Assembly (NCBI GenBank): GCA_028583405.1
Contig: CM053259.1
Coordinates: 18,079,594-18,143,593 of the forward strand
Length of the DNA: 64,000 nt
Direction of reading: 5' to 3'
Source of the DNA: Pogonophryne albipinna
Taxonomy: Eukaryota; Chordata; Actinopteri; Perciformes; Artedidraconidae
Every line of letters starts with the position of its first letter. The stretch's first letter is position 1. The notes under the pieces are model-generated. The model saw only the letters and a program-made list of their open reading frames with translations. It was not told the origin of the DNA and searched no databases. The translations under genes were made by a program, and so were the position numbers. This document shows, one piece after another, positions 22,234 through 35,205 of this stretch.

Positions 22234-24939
22234 GTAAGTTGTCGCTCACGCTGTCCCTCCCTCCCTCGCTGTTTGTCCGCTTCCTGTTACTTTTTTTGTA
22301 GTTGCTTGGACCTCAGGTGAGATGAGTTACAAGCTTCAACAGTAACTTTACAGACTTTTATTGGTCTGCATAATATTATTTTCTTCTATTAATTGCAGCA
22401 GCGTTACAAGATGGTAGCAGCGGATAAAGCTTTACCTAGATTTGTAATCGGATGAGGCTGCTCTTCTTTCCTAAATTAACTAGGGTAGCCGGTTGCAGAG
22501 GTGCTGTGTGTCCTTATACACTTTTCATATTTATTTGTAGAATGAGTGAGGACAGGAAGTGGAAACGGAGTCCTCCACTAACACACTAGTCTGAGTGAGG
22601 TGAGGCAGGGTATCTCCTTTCAGCAAACACACATCAGTCACTCAGTGGACTAAAGCAGGACAGAGGAGGTAGCTTTATTGGACTGCTGATAGGCTACTTT
22701 ATCTTGGATTGAAATGCTTTGCTGTGCATGAATGCCTGTGGTGGATGTACTGTCAAATATATGGTCAGTGTGGTAGCAGTGAGATCATGTTTTCACTGAA
22801 ATGAGGTGAGTAGCTTCCCAGCATTACAAGGTATAACATATATTTAAGTCAGGGCATCAAATAAAAGATTACATATTTGACAATGATTTTGATAATCTAT
22901 GCATCTAACTAATTTTCTATGATCATTTACATTTTTTTTTAGCAGGTTTTAGCTTCTCAAATGTGAGGATTTGTAGGATGTTTGTTCTTTGTTTTGTTTG
23001 TTGCAGTGAACCAAATTTATATAAAAATGTATCTCCACAAAATGTTCTGCTACAATTTCTTATGAGCCCAAGTTGAGGTCCTTAAACAGCTAGTTTTATC
23101 TGACAACAGTCCCAAATATAAAATATATAAAAGTATTGTTGAAGCAAATAATCAATTCATTTATAAAATGTCAACATATAATAATAAATAAATCATGAAA
23201 ACAGTCATTAGTTGAATCCCTACATTGCATTGCTTATTCAGTGGAGCGTATTGGTTTCAGGTTTCCGTTAAATGGTTAAACAGCTAGAGTAAGACTGAGG
23301 TTTAAAAGTGGCTTGTTGTATTAAGAGGCTCTGTGCAAATTTACTTTTTGTTAGCTGTTGGTTTCTAGTGATTGAACTGGTTTAGTTTGTGATGTGGGAT
23401 GTAAACAAGAAACTTGCCATGAGTGAATTTCCTCTGGCTGTCTCTGTGAAATGTTCTTGTAATGATCAGAGTGTTTGATCAAGTGAAAGAGACACAGAAG
23501 GAGACAAATAAACATTAAAGTGACAAGAAAAGCACAAGCTCATGACATAAAATGAAAGATGTAGTGGATATGTGGATATGAGATAAAAAAACACAAAAAG
23601 AAACACAGACTGGTTTTGCTATCTTTGAGTCACTGTGGCACCCGAACATCCGATGTTTTTAGGAAATAAAATCTCAGTCCAGCTACTCCTCTCACCTCAG
23701 GAAGCAACACAACATGGCAAGAATCATTTAAAGACCCGCGGAGGTGCGGACACAAGGGTGGAGTCGAGATAATATCCCCCTTGATGTCGGTCTGTCGGAA
23801 GCATCTCTTCAAACATTTCAAGATGCTGAACTCTTACAAATGTGCGCTAAATTTGAACCGATGTTCTATTCCTGTGTGTGGGGGTTTGTTTTGGGCCAGT
23901 CTGACCACATTGGCAGCGTCCTCTGTAGTTATGTTCGTCTGTGCAGCAGTCAGCGCTCTTTCAGTTGAAGTGGACCTTGTTTTTTAGAGAAAGGAGTCAG
24001 GGAGAGCGATTGGAAAAAACAAGAATGAGTGTTAGATTAAACAGAAGTAGGAGAGCTTCAAATGTTGAGATAATGATAGATTCTGGACTGCTGATATTTT
24101 GGATAGAAAGCCGCAGTTAACACACGCTGTGCAGCATATATCACTGGCAGAGCAGGGTGGGAGTTGTTTAGTCATCGGACAGATTGACATTTCTATCTCC
24201 AGAGCCTTTGTCTTTTCAACAGGCTGTTTCAGAGAGAGGCACATTTAGATATTCAGTGCAAAGTAAACGCCACTCCTCGTGCAATCAGTGACAATTTGCT
24301 GTGTGTGTGTGTGTGTGTGTGTCCAAGTCCGAGTCTGTCTTCTTGCAGTTGTTGTCAGTGACATTTTTTTTTTTTTTAATCTTGTTCTCATTCACTTCCT
24401 CATGATGACCTCTCTGACATGATTGTGGTTTTCTGCAGCTCATTGACGCACAAAGCTCTCCGGCTGACAAATTGAGCTCATGTGTGCTGCATTATGATGA
24501 AGTTGCTGCCTCTGGTTTCTCAAATTGGCAGGATGAATAGGATTTAGAGAAGAGAAGGAATGGACTTTGTCAACCAAAGAAAACACAATGTTATTAATTT
24601 AGAGTGCTGTAAATAAAAAATAAACTAACATCCAGAGAAACCAAATCCTGTCAATTGTACACAAACTCATCTTAACACACGTTTCACATCACGGAAGGCC
24701 ATTGAAATGACAACTAGAAGCAGAAATGAAGGAAGGACAATGACATTGATTAACCCAAATATTAAGGAAGTGTATGAGGATGTTTGGGCTATCTTTAGAG
24801 CTATGAATGTTTGTGTTTTTAAAGTGTGAATTGGCCCTCAGCGTCACTTTGATGTGAAACGTTCTTGTTTGCAAAAAGCTGGCTGCAATTTATGATTCAT
24901 GTCATTATGAATTATGACCAGCTACTGATTCTTTTCTCA

Positions 24940-25180
24940 ATTCATCTTTCAGTGTTCATATATCTCTATAGGTATGTGTTCTTGTTTTGTCTGACCATCA
25001 GTCCAAAAACCAAAAGATATTACATTTCCTATAATGTGACTAAAAAATATAAATAAACAGTAAATCCTCACATTGGAGAATTTGAAAGCAGAGGGAAATA
25101 ATAATAAAAGATTAATCAATTATCTTAATATTGCAAATTATTTTGTGTCAGTTAATCCACTAAAGGTTTCAGCTCCAGAC
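24940..25180. mobile_element. Old GCTGCAACT-family element fragment
   Basis: Contains the internal signature GTCTGACCATCAGTCCAAAA and ATTAATCAATTATC typical of the same family as 17998-18210. Termini are degraded. Confidence 0.4.
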
Positions 25181-26282
25181 TGGAAAACGTTTGTGTCAAT
25201 AGAATCAAAATCATACAAACCAGTAGATTATTTTCACTTTTAGCTGCTGCAAAGTCACATTTGTACTTACTATTATTACGTATATCACTTTCTAACACTA
25301 TTTACTAATCCTTTTTTTACTATTTGAGTCAGTTGGAGCTGTACATTTCTACAACCTTATTTGACTGATGTGCCATGATAAGTATTTTCCAAACCCTCTG
25401 CTGAATTTAGTTCCCAAGACACTGTGGCACAGATTGGCCTGACGGTAGACTGGTCCTGACCCTACGCTAAATAACTCGGGAGATAAAGTTGCAGGCAGAT
25501 ATTCAGGCAGCCGCTGAAGCACGCTGAACAGCCCTCGTCATGATACTTGTAACGTGAGCACGGGGCTCCTGCAGCTGCGTTTTGATGGCGGTTTGAAATG
25601 TGCTGCTGACCAGACATGTGATCGCACACGAGCTGCGGCCAGGAGATGTTTAAAGAGAGGGACGTGCACGGAGTATTCATACCATAGACTGTATGATTCA
25701 TACGTGCCAGACTTATGAGGGTAATGGCGGTCAGAAACACAACCTTTTTCTTTGGTCCTTGTGTTTATTTGTAGCTTCTTTAAAGAAAAAACACATTGGT
25801 GTGGTGCTCTAAATTTGATGGGCCTCTCTATTGTTAGTTTTGTGTGTCATCCTGCGCTGTGCTTAACTGCATTTTAATCACACTGATTCATTTGTGGCAG
25901 ATTATTATCGCTGTCACAGTTGAGACGTCAACCAACTTTGTTTTTGTGTGTAGGTATCTTTTAATTTTCAAACTAGACATCATGAGAGAACAGCAATTCT
26001 ACATTAGGGATTTATTTGTCACCTTTCGGCACCATCGAGAAGACAGAAAATAAATTGGCAATAAGTTTGCTCATGAGTTCATCGTAAACAACATTATTTT
26101 ATGTAAAAAATGGTCTTAAAGCCACATATTTCAGCTTCTCAATTGTGAATTAGATGTTCTCTTCATGCTGCTCTAGCTCTAGGCTCCTGCACAAATAGAT
26201 GATGCAAAACATGAATTACGTGCCTAAATAGCAGAGAAGAAAGTGAGTGATTGTGATGTTGCCATCATCAAAATCATGTGTC

Positions 26283-26620
26283 CGTGTAATCAAATCAAAT
26301 CAAGTTTTATTTATATAGCACATTTATAAACGATTTTTGGTCGAGCCAAAGTGCTGTACATATAATAAAAATAGCCTACAGTAGAGACACTTTACAGCAA
26401 ATACAATAGCACAGATTGTTCAGAATATCAGTATGACAATACGACACCCTCTGTCCTTAGACCCTCACATCGTACAAGGAAAAACTTCCAGAGAAAACCC
26501 ACAGTTTAAGGGGAAAAAGAATGGGAGAAACCTCAGGGAGAGCAACAGAGGAGGGATCCCTCTCCCAGGACGGACAGACGTGCAATAGATGCCGTGTGTA
26601 AATCGAAGAGATAATACATT
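26283..26620 (-). mobile_element. Fish retroposon, minus strand, with (GATTT)n tail
   Basis: On the minus strand it ends TGTGCTATATAAATAAAACT followed by GATTT repeats, the same tail type as at 3912-3992. The body (CTCTCCCAGGACGGACAGAC, GTGCAATAGATGCCGTGTGT) is a widespread fish interspersed repeat. No coding sequence is visible. Confidence 0.55.
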
Positions 26621-26965
26621 TTACAGCATATAGACCGAATGTTAGGAAATGCATGTGTCTGTAATAAGAAGATGAAGTGTAAAAGACTGTATGTCTGTTT
26701 CTGGCGTTCAAAATCACATTTAACTCTGACTTTTGTCCTCGCCTAAACCTCTGTGATGTCTCATCAAAGCTGAAATGAAACATCATTATTTAATAGAGAC
26801 CTCTGGGTGAATATCACACGGCAGATCTTGCAGGTTTAATAATTGCGTCCTTGTTAGGTCGGGAAGGACTGGCTTTACCTCCGCAGCTCGATCGCAGACG
26901 GATCATATTGCATTATGAATGTGTCATTCATAAACTCATCATCTGTGATCAGGTCTTCTTCAGCT

Positions 26966-26989
26966 CCCCCCCCCCCCCCCCCCCCCCCC
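26966..26989. repeat. Poly(C) tract of 24
   Basis: Uninterrupted run of 24 cytosines followed by AG. Confidence 0.95.
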
Positions 26990-28431
26990 AGCTTGCTTCT
27001 GCTTTCTGCTCTTGGATTATCTGTGGGACCTTTGGGTTCCGATTTACCTGCAGGATATAAATGGAGACTTCTGGCGGTTACATAAGTGGACAACAAGATG
27101 TTCTGGGATGGTGGCGTGTCGAGGGCTTTTTGTTCGAGCAGCAAGAATGAGTCAACCTCTCAGATGCTGCTCTAAAAACATATTTGCTGCAGAGTTGTGT
27201 GGGATTTCAGCTTTTAAACCAGTAATTCAATAGTATAATGTTATATAATTGGCTTCAAAAATGAAAAATGTCATATATAATTTAATATTGAAAAGTGTTG
27301 AGAACTAAGATTTGGTATCAAATTTTCGGGTCAGATTTTGAGAGTTTTCTAAGTACTCATGGTTATTTTCACGATGAATGCATTATCTTCTATATTAATG
27401 ATCAAACCAATAATTACGTGGTCCATAAAATGTATTCACAGCTTCCCAGTGGGCGTTTTCATAATTATATAAAAATAGATATATTTGGTAATACTTGTTT
27501 TTGGTCACCATCAGTCCAAAACGAAAATAGATATCCTTTTTGCCATCAATTTAAGAATGTATTTTATAAAATTATTATTACCGGTAGGTTTCATATTAAC
27601 ATCAATATAATGATAAGATTACATGTTACCTACCCCAGCATTTAAAAAATGCTCTGTGGTTGGAGATTAATGATATTGAACAATCAAACGTTTTTTTTAT
27701 TAGTATATGGAAATTCAGTATCCAACTATTTTTATCAATTAATACTTGTCTCAACCTGAAATGCTAAACAGACACTGTTTGCAGCTCAAATGTGAGGACT
27801 TGCTGCTTTTCTTAATGTATTATTTGATGATGATCACTGTTGGTTGGGAAAAACAAGACAATTAAAGAAGTGATCTTGATGTCTAAAGAGGAATACTATG
27901 AGGCATTGCTGTATGTCATTAGTTGTAGTGTTAGTTAAATCTGTCTGAAAGCCCCACAGGTTGATCTTGTCCTACTAAACGTCTGAACATGTGTGCCCTG
28001 TTGCTGTTATTAGAAACTGAAAGTGACCGCATGGATTATACATGCAGTCTATGATTATACCTGCACAGCTCACCTCTCAGGCCTGTTCCCCTCGCAGAGG
28101 CACTCACGAGGTTAAACAAGTGCCGGGTGCTCACTCGTTGTCTTGACCTTTTGAGACGGAAGAGACTTGGCTAAACCACGTGACATTTCCACTTGTCAAA
28201 GCCTTCGTTATGTAACAGTGTCATCAGAGGTCTGCCAGCAGAAGCAGGTAAGAGTCTTAACGTTAATTGTAGGCAGTGATCTCTGGGAGACAGAAATAGC
28301 TTCTTAGGGATGACTAGTTAAAGGGATGTTCAGTGGAGGTCTGAGCCCTCATCCCATCATTTCTTCCTTTTGAAATGCATAGTGAGAGAGGGGTGGTGTG
28401 CAGTGTAAGCATAATATCTTAAGTTCCATAA

Positions 28432-28665
28432 GGGCTGCAAGTAACCATTTTCAGTGTCAAAAAAGTCAGAAAAATGGCCGTCTCAATTCCTGATTGTCCA
28501 ATTTATGTCTTTACCTGTCTTGCTTTGTCAGTCCAAAACAAAATATATTCATTTTAATATGATATATAACACGAAAGAAAAATAGTTAATCTACAGGAAC
28601 AATACTTCAACAGTTAATAAAACATCGTTTTTTTCTGCTGTTAACTAATCGTGGCAGTTCTACAT
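28432..28665. mobile_element. Old GCTGCAACT-family element fragment
   Basis: Opens AGGGCTGCAAGTAACCATTT and holds TTTGTCAGTCCAAAACAAAA and CTGTTAACTAATCGTGG, the same family signature as at 17998. Confidence 0.45.
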
Positions 28666-29029
28666 TTAGAAAACATTCATTTGGCAGTCAAAACAACCTA
28701 CATGTTGACCCATACATACTATACTGAACACATGCAGCCTTACCTGCATGTTTGTAGACTGTGGGAGGAAACGAAAACCCACAGGGAGAAACATGCAAAC
28801 TCCACGCTGAAACTACACCCAGCCGTGGAGTCTAAAAGCAAAACGTGTTTTAAATCAGTGAAAAATGCGCCTTTTTAGTGAAGAGAGAGCATCCAGTGTG
28901 AGAGTTAACAGCTCAGCACACAGTAAAGCTGCAACTAATTATTTTCATTATCAATTAATCAGTTCTCCGTAAAAGCACCAAATTAGTTTAATAATATGTT
29001 GTTGTAAAGCCAGTAAGAGCAACACTAAT

Positions 29030-29340
29030 TAACCTTCCCTCGCTCATGCAGAGTAATGGAGATTGAATCATTTTAATCGGCTCTGTTTGTGTAAACAGTC
29101 TGGCATAAAGACGACGGTCTAATTGGAGCTGCAGCTAAAAGCAAACAATTAAACAAGCCGTCTGCACAGAAAGTATAATTAAATGCTACTGTTAATCATC
29201 GGCGGCATATAAAGTGATGTTTCTTTGACAACCTGCTGCCCAAAACAAGAGTTATTGTTTGGTCAGTAAACATTACAACACGACCTCAGTAATCATTATA
29301 GCGCTCCAATCCATTAAAACATTAAAATGCAGTTTGCAGA
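29030..29340. promoter_or_regulatory. Candidate conserved non-coding element in ncald intron 1
   Basis: Dense homeodomain (TAATTA), FOX-like (GTAAACA) and SOX-like (ACAAT) words in a moderately complex, repeat-free block, for example TCTAATTGGAGCTGCAGC. This composition is usual for developmental enhancers. Called from composition only; conservation was not tested. Confidence 0.25.
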
Positions 29341-29524
29341 GTGTGTGGCGGTTGTGGTCACCAATGGAAACAAATGGATGAAATGAAAAGAGGATATCAG
29401 GATGACGTCGTCAACTGTTGATTAGGAGAATATCTAATAGAAAGTTGACGTCAGTATCTGTGTGTGTTTAGGGTACATTTACTGAGCTGGTTTTGAGTTT
29501 TCACTGCATTTTAAGCATTTAGAT

Positions 29525-30440
29525 CAGGGATGGGCAAATGGCGGCCCGGGGGCCCTCAGATTAATTAATAAACAACGTAATTAAAAAAAAAGTACTGATA
29601 CCGTCCACTAGACTCCTAGTTACGTCGCGAGCTGCGTACATGATTTCGTTCGGCAGCCAAATACCGCAAAATAATCTGTGACGCGTTTGTGTGTATTGTG
29701 TTTGTTTCCCGGGGAAACACTCACAAGAAACACCGGCTGTTGTTATGCCTGCTGTGACGTTAAGTTACCGCTTGTAAGTATGTCTTTACAAGCTTAAAAG
29801 TTGTATTTATCATCTGAATTTGGCAAAAACAAGTTTAATATTCTAAAAACCAAGACTTTGTTTATTTGAAATCAGATGAAAACAAACTGTCAAGGACCCT
29901 GCCGTGTTATCTATGATTACTATACGCTTTTCATTCATAATTTCAGCGGGAGGGAGGGGGAGCGGCGCTGAGGAACAGCAGAGTGCGGGCTGACAGGTGT
30001 CTGTGTTGACATTCCCCTTATTGTGGAATAAGGGGAATGCAGAGACAGGCTACACGTGTCTTAGCTAAGTTCAAGTAAGACAACTAATGTCTGGGTTAGT
30101 GTTCTTGACTTCATGTTTATCTCATCTTAATGGTTAATCTCAATACACACACAATAGTTCCAAATAGTTTTATTCCACTGTTAAATCACCTGTTCAATAC
30201 AAACATGCCACTTGTAAAAATTAAATAACATTTCTGTGAACTGATATTTGTTTAGTGAGCTTATTAGAGGATGTTCCCTGAAAGATTGTAAAATGTCAAT
30301 GAAGATGTCAAACTTAGTATATTTGTTAATAATTTCATACAATACATGGAATTTGTGTGTGTGCGTTGAAGTGAATCTGCGGCCCCCTGGTGGCCAGTAC
30401 ATAAATGATGTGGCCCCCACCACCATCCAAGTTGCCCATG
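29525..30440. mobile_element. Non-autonomous hAT (GGGATGGGCAA family)
   Basis: Begins CAGGGATGGGCAAATGGCGG and ends with the inverted counterpart GGGGCC...TTGCCCATGG (GGCCCCCACCACCATCC, then AAGTTGCCCATGG). A perfect 13-bp-stem hairpin lies at 30010-30039. No 8-bp duplication could be confirmed because the right terminus is mutated, so the right limit is approximate. Confidence 0.5.
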
Positions 30441-30496
30441 GCAGAACAATACTTTCTAAAAAAACAACAAATTCCACTGTGAGCTCACAAACCATA

Positions 30497-31164
30497 GAGA
30501 GGCGAAGTCCCTCCCTTTCCGGGGGAGCTCCATGGGACCTTATTTTGGAAAAATGATGTATTGATGTCAATGGCGAGAGAAAGATTATCTTTCGATTCCG
30601 TTTCAATTGTGCCACAAATTACACATATGATGTTTGTCAATTTAAAAGATAATTTTGCAAGTCAAAAAAATTAAAATGTGTCGTAAAACTGTGAAGTAAC
30701 ACTTTTTTTGTGTGAAACCGCTCAATGACCTACATCTCCCGTCTCGCACCACACACCAAGACGGCCGTCACGTTGGCACATTTCACTTCTTTCTTTCAGA
30801 ATGAGGCGAAAAGTATTAAAAGAGGTGAAAATCACTCCAAGTCTGGGCATGTTGAGAGCTGTATACACAGAAGGGGAGTTAGTCGGTTCCGTAAGAGACA
30901 GCATGCGGGACCGGGATTCTGGGATTTGTAGTCTTTCTAGTTGCGTATTTTTCATAGTCTTATATTTCAACAGTTTTAAGACAAACTGTGACTTTTTTGA
31001 CATGGAAATTATTTTTTAAGATTGACAAACATCATATGTGTAATTCGTGGCACAATTCAAACGGGATCGAAAGATACGTTTTCTCTCCCCATTGACTTCA
31101 GTACATAATTTGTCCGAAATAAGGTCCCATGGGTCGGAAGTAGATGGGCGGGACTTCGCCTCTC
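30497..31164. mobile_element. Fold-back element with ~215-bp inverted repeats, TA target
   Basis: The left arm (30497-30710) starts GAGAGGCGAAGTCC and is mirrored by 30955-31164, which ends GGACTTCGCCTCTC. Shared inner words include ATGGGACCTTATTT and TTACACATATGATGTTTGTC. TA dinucleotides flank both ends (30495-30496, 31165-31166). The central ~240 bp is not repeated and shows no domain. A TA target suggests a Tc1/mariner-like mechanism, but long arms are unusual for it; family unknown. Confidence 0.65.
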
Positions 31165-31295
31165 TATTGCTTGCTGTGAATGTAAGTTTGTTTTCTTCGT
31201 GTGGCAATGGCATCATATATAACATGAGACTTTAGATATCATATCATGGATGTTCTACCCTGATCATATGGCAGTCCAGATATAAGTTGACTAGG

Positions 31296-31345
31296 AAAGA
31301 GATAAGATAAGACTTTATTTATCTCGAAGGGAATTGTTGTGCCAG
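31296..31345 (+). mobile_element. Short retroposon-tail fragment
   Basis: GATAAGATAAGACTTTATTT followed by ATCTCGAAGGGAATTG matches the common fish repeat tail that reads TTTATTGATCCCCAAGGGGAAATTG-like; only the tail is present. Confidence 0.4.
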
Positions 31346-31408
31346 AGTAACACATCAACTCCTGAACAACAACAAAAAGCCCGCGTTGTATCCAGTTTGT
31401 ACACAACG

Positions 31409-31600
31409 ATGGAGAAACTTAACAAGCAGCAGTGGTCCACTGAAGAGACCAGCTACCTACTGGGAATATGGTCTTCCGAAGAGGTACAGAGGAAGCTGGA
31501 GCACAATCGGCCATTGTTGTTGTTGTCGGTGTCAGCTGTGAGGGGTTTCCACGCGGTTTGGCTTTATGAAGCAGGCACGCAAACGGTTACGTCATGACGC
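31409..31600 (+). pseudogene. Fragment of a Myb/trihelix-like DNA-binding protein, Harbinger-type
   Basis: ATG at 31409 opens MEKLNKQQWSTEETSYLLG, continuing IWSSEEVQRKLEHN. Trp-Ser-x-Glu-Glu-Thr ... Leu-Leu-x-Ile-Trp is the first helix pair of the trihelix/Myb-like domain found in PIF/Harbinger accessory proteins (and related host genes). The similarity stops after about 34 residues, so this is a truncated relic. Nearby palindromic AACCGGTT at 31672 and repeated ACGCAAACG / GACGCA words to about 31735 probably belong to the same element. Confidence 0.5.
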
Positions 31601-31744
31601 AAACGATGACGCAATGACGCAGCACCAGTCGGACTCTGGGCAGTGTGAAAAGAGCCGGAGCTAAACCGAAGAACCGGTTCTGAACCTGAAAAGCTCTAGC
31701 ACGGAGCTTGAACCAGAGTTGCGTTGGTGTGAATGAGGTATGAG

Positions 31745-32836
31745 CAGTGGCGTTTTTATATGTACAAAAGTGGTGGGGCACAAAAAACTTAGATGTCTAT
31801 ATATAAGCTTCTGCAGTGAGGTTCATGGCTGGTGAGGCACTGGCACTGACTCTTCAGGTTTACAAATATTATATTTTGACCTAAAACAGACTTAAACAGA
31901 CAGTTCAACAAAAGGATACCAATTTTTTTTAATTTTATCATTTAAATATTGAATTGTTCTCTCCTAGTAAGATCCCATTTTCAATAAAATTGCGGTCTTA
32001 CCTTGACTTGAAGATGAAGTCCATGCTATCCTTCTGGACAAAAATCTCTATTACTTTTTTGTAAAAGTCCTCCTTATCTTCTTGTAGTTTCAAAAGTCTA
32101 TCATAAATCTAATCTAATCGATAGATTTATGATTCGAAAATTATAAAAGTAGGGTAGACATGTGGATATTATCCGGCTGAACAAAACGTGCATTTATCTA
32201 ACCGGTTTGTTTCCCACAGATCTTATTTGGAGCTATTTTCTAAAATCCTATGGAGAAATCTCATTGCTTTTTTGTCGAGGGAACCCATCATACATCCATG
32301 GAACCCATGCGCAGCTTACTTCCGGGTTTTAGGACGCTTCACTGCAGCTCATGGATGTATAATAAGAACAGCTCTCTCGTCTCCTCTTCACACACCACAC
32401 TTTTCGCGGCACACGTACTTACAGCCAATCAGCTCTGAATGATGTGAGATGACGTATGGTGGGGATGGCAGCACAATGCCCCTATGGTCATTATTTTTTT
32501 GCCACACACATTAAATAGGAAAATATTCTGAGCATGCGCAGTGTAGTTTTTACAGTCACCACAATGACACACACAGACAGTGAGAGGGAGGGGCATGATC
32601 AGGTTTTGTCCCACATGGCTCTAAACAGCTCAATAGGCACACACTGTAGACACTAATTAGAAGAACACAGACTAAAACAGCAATGTACAGACGAATCAGA
32701 TGATTAAGCATGATCTTAAAATATATTTTATATATCTTTTTATTTATTTTTTGCATTTTTTTGTAATCATTATTTTTAATACTTTCTGCTGACACTAGGT
32801 GGGGCTGTGCCTGCCCCTAATGACCAGTCGCCACTG
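31745..32836. mobile_element. Non-autonomous hAT with perfect 8-bp target duplication
   Basis: Starts CAGTGGCG and ends CGCCACTG. Identical 8-bp flanks GGTATGAG lie at 31737-31744 and 32837-32844. Subterminal sequence is mirrored as well (GGTGGGGC near 31771, GTGGGGCT near 32800 in matching context). Length 1092 bp with no transposase frame. The intact target duplication points to a relatively recent insertion. Confidence 0.85.
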
Positions 32837-33272
32837 GGTATGAGAGACCTGGGAACTATTTCCCCAAATGACTACTATTAGTCATCGTATAGAAGAAACT
32901 TAACTTTCTTTGTGTACAGTGGAATATGTATTTGCATGTATCACAGTCTCTCTTACAGCCAACATCATGGCACTTTTTTTGTGCAGTCTGTGCATCACTA
33001 ATCTAACAGACCCAAAACCAAAAATATGTTCTTTAGTGAAGACTAAGAAAAAGCAGCAAATTCTTACATGTGAGAGGCCAGAGGCATCAAATGTTTGGTC
33101 ATTTAGTCTAAAATAAGTCAAGCGATTTAATAGATGATCAAAAAAGTTTCCTACTGCTTATTGGCAATACCTTTGGTGCTAATGTGACAATTTAAAAGTC
33201 CCCGTGTCACCTTACGGTCTAGAATGTTTGTTTTGATTTTGTCAAATGTAAAGCCGGACATGCTTCCAGTCT

Positions 33273-33700
33273 TAACCTCTTAAGCCCCACGGACCCGAGC
33301 TCGGGTCCGAAAATGCTATATATGTAGCAACAGTGCTATATCTGAAGTGTCATTCATGAAACTATTAATATTCCATACCCATCTGACCGGAGGAAACTTA
33401 GCTAACTGACGATACGAAAAAAATAATGTTTTTCGAAAAAGAAGTCTCACAAGAAGCCTCTAAATGAGCCCATGGCAAAAACGGACAATTGCTATTTCTG
33501 CTCATAACTCACAAAAACGATCATTTATAATTCATACTTTCTGCACAAACAACACATTTTCTGAAAGCTGAGATTCCACAGATTCCATGGGTATATACCC
33601 CATCACTACAGGCACAATATTAACCGAGCTAGCAGCCAGAACATAACAAGTAAACAATATCAGTTTTCAAATCCATGACAATAATTAGGTCTTACCTTGG
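33273..33700. mobile_element. piggyBac-like terminus with 20-bp palindrome
   Basis: TTAA at 33272-33275 is followed by CCTCTTAAGCCCC, which resembles the TTAA-CCCTGTAAAGCCC terminus at 63347. Just inside lies a perfect 20-bp palindrome (33290-33309). No matching right terminus was found, so the element is truncated or the right limit is misplaced. Confidence 0.45.
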
Positions 33701-34786
33701 CTGTTTTGTGATCAAAAGTTGTGTTCAAAGGAATAAAAACGCTGCTCAAGGTTAATCCAATGTCTCTTGTCACTTTAAAATGATTACTGATAATCAATCC
33801 TTTCATTCACGGCAGAAGAGTAGGTCCAACGATTAAAGGATTATAGCTGTTTATGGAATATGCGAGTGTGAAATAAAGGGACAAGGCGGCAGAATACTTG
33901 CATTAGCAGTCAACAAAACTAATAGAACATCAGGGTATTTAATTCAAAATGCAACCACTCCTTGACAGATCTACATATTCATACAGTTTCACTTAAAATG
34001 ACACATTTGTTTCAGTCAATTTGTGAAGAATAGTGTTTCCACCACTCTGTTTGCTGTTGAGTTTGTCACTGAAGCAGCACTTTTCATTAGCTCTAAGTAC
34101 AGTAAATTACTAATAGCAAAAAGAACATAATCCCATTATGAAGTCTTATCAATCAGGCGTGGTTAATTAATGGATCCGCTGAAGTCAAATGGGATTGTAC
34201 ACAGTCTACATGTGCATGCAGGGATATGAATTAGATTGCTTATTATTATGTTATGATTTTTTTATATTTGAGCTTTTGAGTCTGTGAACAAAATAATAAA
34301 ATCCACAAAGGTTGAGTGGAAACATATTGGTGACAGATTTGTCTTCCTGGAACAAACTACCAGTGATTGCGTCGGCCTGCCATTGCTGATTTTATCTGTC
34401 ATTAACCTCGGCTAAGCTTAGAACAGCTTCCCCCTTCTCCTCCGCTGGTCTGACAGGGGAAAGTGCTAAGCACATTAGCTGCAGGGTTAAATGATGAACT
34501 GAGTCTTCTGTCGAGTGTTAAGGCTCCATGTTCACTTTCTGCAGCCACTGCAGAGGATTGTTACTTTTTTCTTTTTCACTTTGCATGTTTATTATGCGCC
34601 AGGAAAGAATAAAAAGTCCAGTTGAACTTGAGGTTTACTTCATATCTATATATCTTTTCACGTTGGTATATTTTTAAAACTTGGCTGATCTTGATTATTA
34701 TTACAGAGGAAGTGTGTGTTGTTCCTGCATGAAATGTAACGTGCATCTGCAGAGATACACACGCATCGGCATGAATTGGGGTTATC

Positions 34787-35205
<419 letters not shown>

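Noticed and set aside
27295..27645. 116-codon open frame
   Set aside because: A/T-rich, no recognisable domain and no splice or promoter context.
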